Part shown: positions 7,267 to 10,016 of the stretch, in pieces
How the letters are laid out: each line of letters begins with the position of its first letter
How positions within the stretch are numbered: the first letter of the stretch is position 1
From: Candidatus Izemoplasmatales bacterium
GTDB lineage: Bacteria; Bacillota_I; Bacilli_A; Izemoplasmatales; Hujiaoplasmataceae
Length of the DNA: 10,016 nt
Assembly: GCA_028699855.1 (NCBI GenBank)
Contig: JAQVTV010000024.1
Coordinates: 1-10,016, forward strand
Direction of reading: 5' to 3'
The notes under the pieces: model-generated
What the model was told of the DNA's origin: nothing
Seen by the model: only the letters and a program-made list of their open reading frames with translations
Databases searched by the model: none
Program-made: the position numbers and the translations under genes

Positions 7267-8102
7267 GCTACCAATATCCTTCGGGGTCCTATCAATTCTA
7301 TCAAGCCATCAACGACATCTCTTTATCGATTCCATCTCAAGGCGAGATGATCGCGATCGTCGGTCAAACCGGTTCGGGAAAGTCAACTTTGGCACAACAC
7401 ATGAATGCGCTGTTGTTTCCGTCGTCTGGAAGTGTGGACATCTTTGGGTCGACCATCCGGCAAAAACGCGATAAGAAGATCAGCTATAACCATCTCAGAA
7501 AGCATGTGGGGTTGGTGTTCCAGTTTCCCGAATATCAATTGTTCGAAGAGACTGTGCAAAAGGACATCATGTTCGGCCCCATGAATTTTAAGATATCAGC
7601 CGCAGATGCCGCTGAACTCGCCCAAAAGGCGATTGTTCAGGTGGGGCTGGATGAGACGTATCTCAAGCGCAATCCGTTCAATTTATCCGGCGGAGAGAAA
7701 AAAAGGGTATCGATCGCGGGAATCTTGGCGCTTGACCCGGATATTCTGGTGTTGGATGAACCCACTTCGGGACTGGACCCTAAAGGGAAGAGCCAGATGA
7801 TGGAGCTTTTTACAGCCATTCAAAAACAAACCGATAAAACCATCATCATCATTACCCATGATATGGATCTGGTCTACAGGTACATGGATCGCGTGATTGT
7901 GATGCACGAAGGACGACTCATCCGTGATGAGAGCCCGGACCGGTTGTTTCATCGGAAGAATCTGGCAGAGCTTCATCTGGATTATCCGGAGACCATTTCA
8001 GTATTGGCCGCAATCAAAGCGCAATTCTCTTTGGATATCGATATCTATCAAAAAGATATGGATGCGGCTTTGGTGGAACTCAGACGGGCGGTGGGCAAAT
8101 GA
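7242..8102 (+). CDS. ecfA2: ECF transporter ATPase EcfA2
   Basis: This is the second ATPase of the ECF module, 286 residues. It has Walker A GQTGSGKST (41-49), Q94 in FQFPEYQLF, signature LSGGEKKR (148-155), Walker B ILVLDEPT (168-175) with E173, and H206. The E in LSGGE, the FQFPE.QLF Q-loop and DEPTSGLDP are features of the A2 paralogue. The ATG is supported by GAAGG (7230-7234) and by the family N-terminus (MAIHFQHVSYQYPSG). The reading frame begins 25 bases before the end of ecfA1, and its own stop overlaps the ecfT start (ATGA), so the three proteins are probably made by coupled translation in fixed ratio. Confidence 0.96.
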   Translation: MAIHFQHVSYQYPSGSYQFYQAINDISLSIPSQGEMIAIVGQTGSGKSTLAQHMNALLFPSSGSVDIFGSTIRQKRDKKISYNHLRKHVGLVFQFPEYQLFEETVQKDIMFGPMNFKISAADAAELAQKAIVQVGLDETYLKRNPFNLSGGEKKRVSIAGILALDPDILVLDEPTSGLDPKGKSQMMELFTAIQKQTDKTIIIITHDMDLVYRYMDRVIVMHEGRLIRDESPDRLFHRKNLAELHLDYPETISVLAAIKAQFSLDIDIYQKDMDAALVELRRAVGK

Positions 8103-9064
8103 AAAACATCGTCATCGGCCAATACATCCCCGGCAAGGGCTTGTTTTATCGGATGGACCCCAGGACAAAGATCATTTCCGTCATCACGTTGATGATCGCG
8201 ATTTTCCTGCTCGGGTCGATTCCGCAACTGCTCGTGGCTTTTTCGGTATGCGCTGTGATGATGTGGGTCGGGAACATTCCCGTGAAACGCGTCATTCGGG
8301 GCATGAAACCTTTGATTATTCTTTTGTTGTTTACGTTCTTCTTTCAAATCTTCTTTAACAAGGAAGGTAAACTGCTTTTGGATGAAGTGATGCACGTGAC
8401 GGTGGTATCTGTGCTGGGCATCGTCTTGTGGACAATCATCTGGCGGCTGTTGGCGCGGATCGGCAAGTTCAAGACGGTGTTGCTGTTGGCATATATCATG
8501 GGTATTTTTGTCCTGTTTCGCTTTTTGCCGTTCGGATATTCCTTCACGACATTCCGTTTTGCGATTTACGAGAAGGGTATCGAGATGTCCATATTTGTCA
8601 TCATCCGCTTGGTCATCATCATCTCGCTTTCAACGGTTTTGACGCTGACGACAAAGCCGACCGATCTCACGCAGGGATTGGAGAGTTTGATGCGCCCCTT
8701 GAAGATCATCGGTATCCGTTCGGAAGATTTCGCATTGATCATTTCCATCAGTTTGCGTTATATCCCGACAATTCTTGATGAGGCTTTTAAGATTATGGCC
8801 GCGCAAGCATCGCGTGGCGCGGATTTTGCGGAAGGGAAGCTCAAGGACAAGGTCAAGCAAGTCATTTCATTGCTCGTACCGATGTTCATCATCGCTTTCA
8901 AACGGAGCGAGGACCTTGCGGACGCCATGGAATCCCGCAACTTCGTTCCGGGAAAACCGCGAACACGCATCCATGAACTTCGTTTCGGATGGACAGATAT
9001 CGGTGTCGGTGTTTTCACGTTGGCCGCTCTGGCATTGACGATTGTATTGAAGGTGATAGGATGA
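8099..9064 (+). CDS. ecfT: ECF transporter transmembrane coupling protein EcfT, enlarged
   Basis: EcfT joins the EcfA1/EcfA2 ATPases to interchangeable substrate-binding S proteins in the membrane. The start IGQYIPGKGLFYRMDPRTK and the segment DFALIISISLRYIPTILDE (210-228) are family hallmarks. So are the coupling-helix motifs AAQASRGADF (234-243) and the second motif DAMESRNF (275-282). At 321 residues it exceeds the usual 260-270. The excess lies between the conserved FFNKEGKLL (85-93) and the helix starting near 160, and holds two additional hydrophobic stretches at about 97-118 and 126-146. The second Ala-Arg-Gly-type motif reads SRN, keeping the Arg but not the Gly. It overlaps ecfA2 and the next ORF by four bases each (ATGA). 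No S component lies nearby, which fits a module shared by several unlinked S proteins. Confidence 0.94.
   Translation: MKNIVIGQYIPGKGLFYRMDPRTKIISVITLMIAIFLLGSIPQLLVAFSVCAVMMWVGNIPVKRVIRGMKPLIILLLFTFFFQIFFNKEGKLLLDEVMHVTVVSVLGIVLWTIIWRLLARIGKFKTVLLLAYIMGIFVLFRFLPFGYSFTTFRFAIYEKGIEMSIFVIIRLVIIISLSTVLTLTTKPTDLTQGLESLMRPLKIIGIRSEDFALIISISLRYIPTILDEAFKIMAAQASRGADFAEGKLKDKVKQVISLLVPMFIIAFKRSEDLADAMESRNFVPGKPRTRIHELRFGWTDIGVGVFTLAALALTIVLKVIG
9049..9057 (+). promoter_or_regulatory. Ribosome binding site supporting the long truA start
   Basis: GAAGGTGAT precedes the ATG at 9061. Its AGGTGAT part matches the anti-SD complement, and the GAAGG core lies seven bases before the start. With the ATGA overlap with ecfT, this argues that translation really begins at 9061 and so includes the N-terminal extension upstream of the TruA core. 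Confidence 0.6.
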
Positions 9065-10016
9065 TTTTGACCGCTCAGGAGATCGTGGACAGATTAGCGC
9101 TTCACGCGGGAATGAAAGTGGATCAACAGGTGATACTCGGCCAAGAAGAGATCAGGAAATGGATTTTGTCTCATATGCAAGATTTTCATTTTTCGGTCGA
9201 ACCATTCGCGGACTCACAGACGCTCTACGGAAAAAACGACCATGGCCATGCGGTCAAGGTGTTGTTCGAGAATCACGCTCTGCAACGGATCGTGATGGCG
9301 ACACATTTGGAACACACACAAAGGCAACGGATGATTATAGGGTATGATGGAACGGATTTCAGTGGTTTTCAACGCCAGAAAAATGTACGTAGCGTCCAAG
9401 CAGAGCTTGAAACCATCCTCTCTTCGATCCAGGATCGGCCCACCGCCTGTCTCGGCGCATCGCGCACGGATCGGGGTGTACACGCCACGGGTCAGGTCGC
9501 ACATTTTGACACCCCAACGCTGATGAAACCCGATCGATGGCTATATATCTTGAATCGACAACTGCCAAAAGACATTTCCGTATGCTCCATCGAGGTTGCG
9601 CCCCCCTTGTTTCATGCGCGTTATGATGCGATCAAAAAAAGTTACCGTTATCGCTTGAATACAGGTTTCTATAACCCCCTTGACCGACACCGGGAATGGG
9701 TAGTCCCCGAACTGGATCTCGATATTCTCAGAACCAACCTTGAAGAACTCAAGGGCACGCATGACTTTACCAGTTTTTCCACGGGGGTCAAAGCAGATAT
9801 GGTCCGAACGATATTCGATTGCGATGTGATCGAAAAGGATGGATATCTCGATTTGTATTTTTCAGGAAATGGATTTTTGCATCACATGGTTCGACTCATC
9901 GTGATGCAACTGGTGTTATTGGCCACGAGAGAAAAGACGGGCACCATGACCCAGATCATTCTAGAGCGCTCGCGGAGTTCCACTCGGCGTATGGCTCCCG
10001 CAGGCGGGTTGTATTT
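9061..10016 (+). CDS. truA: tRNA pseudouridine synthase A with ~90-residue N-terminal extension (3' end outside window)
   Basis: TruA converts uridines 38-40 in the anticodon arm of many tRNAs to pseudouridine. From codon 91 (MIIGYDGTDFSGFQRQ) the product is clearly TruA. It has GASRTDRGVHATGQVAHFD with catalytic Asp at codon 137, FHARYDAIKKSYRYRL, GTHDFTSF, NGFLHHMVR and, near the cut end, MAPAGGLY; probably only 10-15 residues are missing. The frame is open without a stop back to ATG 9061, which overlaps the ecfT stop and has a good SD. The first 90 codons encode an unrecognised segment (MILTAQEIVDRLALHAG...) with eight histidines and some helical character. Either this is a fusion, or TruA starts internally at 9331, which has AAAGG six bases upstream. 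The TruA identity is secure; the extension is read directly, but its translation is inferred. Confidence 0.9.
   Translation, partial: MILTAQEIVDRLALHAGMKVDQQVILGQEEIRKWILSHMQDFHFSVEPFADSQTLYGKNDHGHAVKVLFENHALQRIVMATHLEHTQRQRMIIGYDGTDFSGFQRQKNVRSVQAELETILSSIQDRPTACLGASRTDRGVHATGQVAHFDTPTLMKPDRWLYILNRQLPKDISVCSIEVAPPLFHARYDAIKKSYRYRLNTGFYNPLDRHREWVVPELDLDILRTNLEELKGTHDFTSFSTGVKADMVRTIFDCDVIEKDGYLDLYFSGNGFLHHMVRLIVMQLVLLATREKTGTMTQIILERSRSSTRRMAPAGGLY
9320..9324 (+). promoter_or_regulatory. Possible internal ribosome binding site for a short TruA
   Basis: AAAGG lies six bases before the in-frame ATG at 9331. A product starting there would have the N-terminal length normal for TruA, with catalytic Asp at residue 47. 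The site is modest, so it may be chance or may allow a second, shorter product from the same frame. Confidence 0.3.

Noticed and set aside
9159..9347. 62-codon frame overlapping the truA N-terminal extension in another + frame
   Set aside because: It has no SD and is rich in Arg and Lys. The frame from 9061 has the ATGA overlap, a good SD and continuity with TruA.
1..10016. CRISPR array, insertion sequence, phage, toxin-antitoxin pair or tRNA/rRNA genes
   Set aside because: No spaced repeats, transposase motifs, terminal inverted repeats or structural RNA landmarks were seen. Coding density is nearly complete with conserved housekeeping genes. The HEPN-like protein has no MNT-type antitoxin partner next to it, so a HepT-type toxin-antitoxin reading is not supported.

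Overview
The window is a stretch of bacterial chromosome read entirely on the + strand. It holds the distal part of the S10-spc-alpha ribosomal protein cluster, followed by a vitamin/cofactor transporter module and the start of a tRNA-modification gene. Gene order is rplO(partial)-secY-adk-map-infA-rpmJ-rpsM-rpsK-rpoA-rplQ, then a CBS-domain gene, then ecfA1-ecfA2-ecfT-truA(partial). This order points to Bacillota of the Bacilli / Erysipelotrichia / Acholeplasma-like branch: adk and map follow secY, rpsD is absent between rpsK and rpoA, and an ECF module and truA follow rplQ. TGA is a genuine stop (map, the CBS gene, ecfA2 and ecfT all end in it) and Trp is encoded by TGG, so this is not a Mycoplasma/Spiroplasma-type code 4 genome. 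Base composition looks balanced rather than AT-rich. I cannot name the genus.

Region 1 (1-5602) is a compact housekeeping operon for ribosome assembly, the Sec translocon, initiation factor IF-1, N-terminal Met removal, adenylate kinase and the RNA polymerase alpha subunit. Gaps are 1 to 28 bases, one pair overlaps by one base, and most genes have strong Shine-Dalgarno (SD) sequences. The 38-residue L36 gene (rpmJ) lies between infA and rpsM.

Region 2 (5603-5721) is the only real intergenic gap. It carries a Rho-independent terminator just after rplQ and then a good sigma-A-like promoter with short direct repeats. It separates the ribosomal operon from a second transcription unit.

Region 3 (5722-10016) is that second unit. 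It starts with a protein combining an N-terminal helical domain bearing an HEPN-like R-x4-H motif and a CBS pair. It continues with the two ATPases and the transmembrane coupling protein of an ECF transporter, with ORFs overlapping by 25 and 4 bases, and then an ORF that overlaps ecfT by 4 bases and reads without a stop into TruA. No substrate-binding S component is present, as expected for a shared (group II) ECF module.

The points most worth a second look are the roughly 90-residue N-terminal extension on TruA, the HEPN-like/CBS protein placed between the ribosomal and ECF blocks, and an EcfT with an apparent insertion of about 55 residues containing two extra membrane segments and an altered second Arg motif. 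Nothing in the window looks like a mobile element, phage, CRISPR array or defence island.
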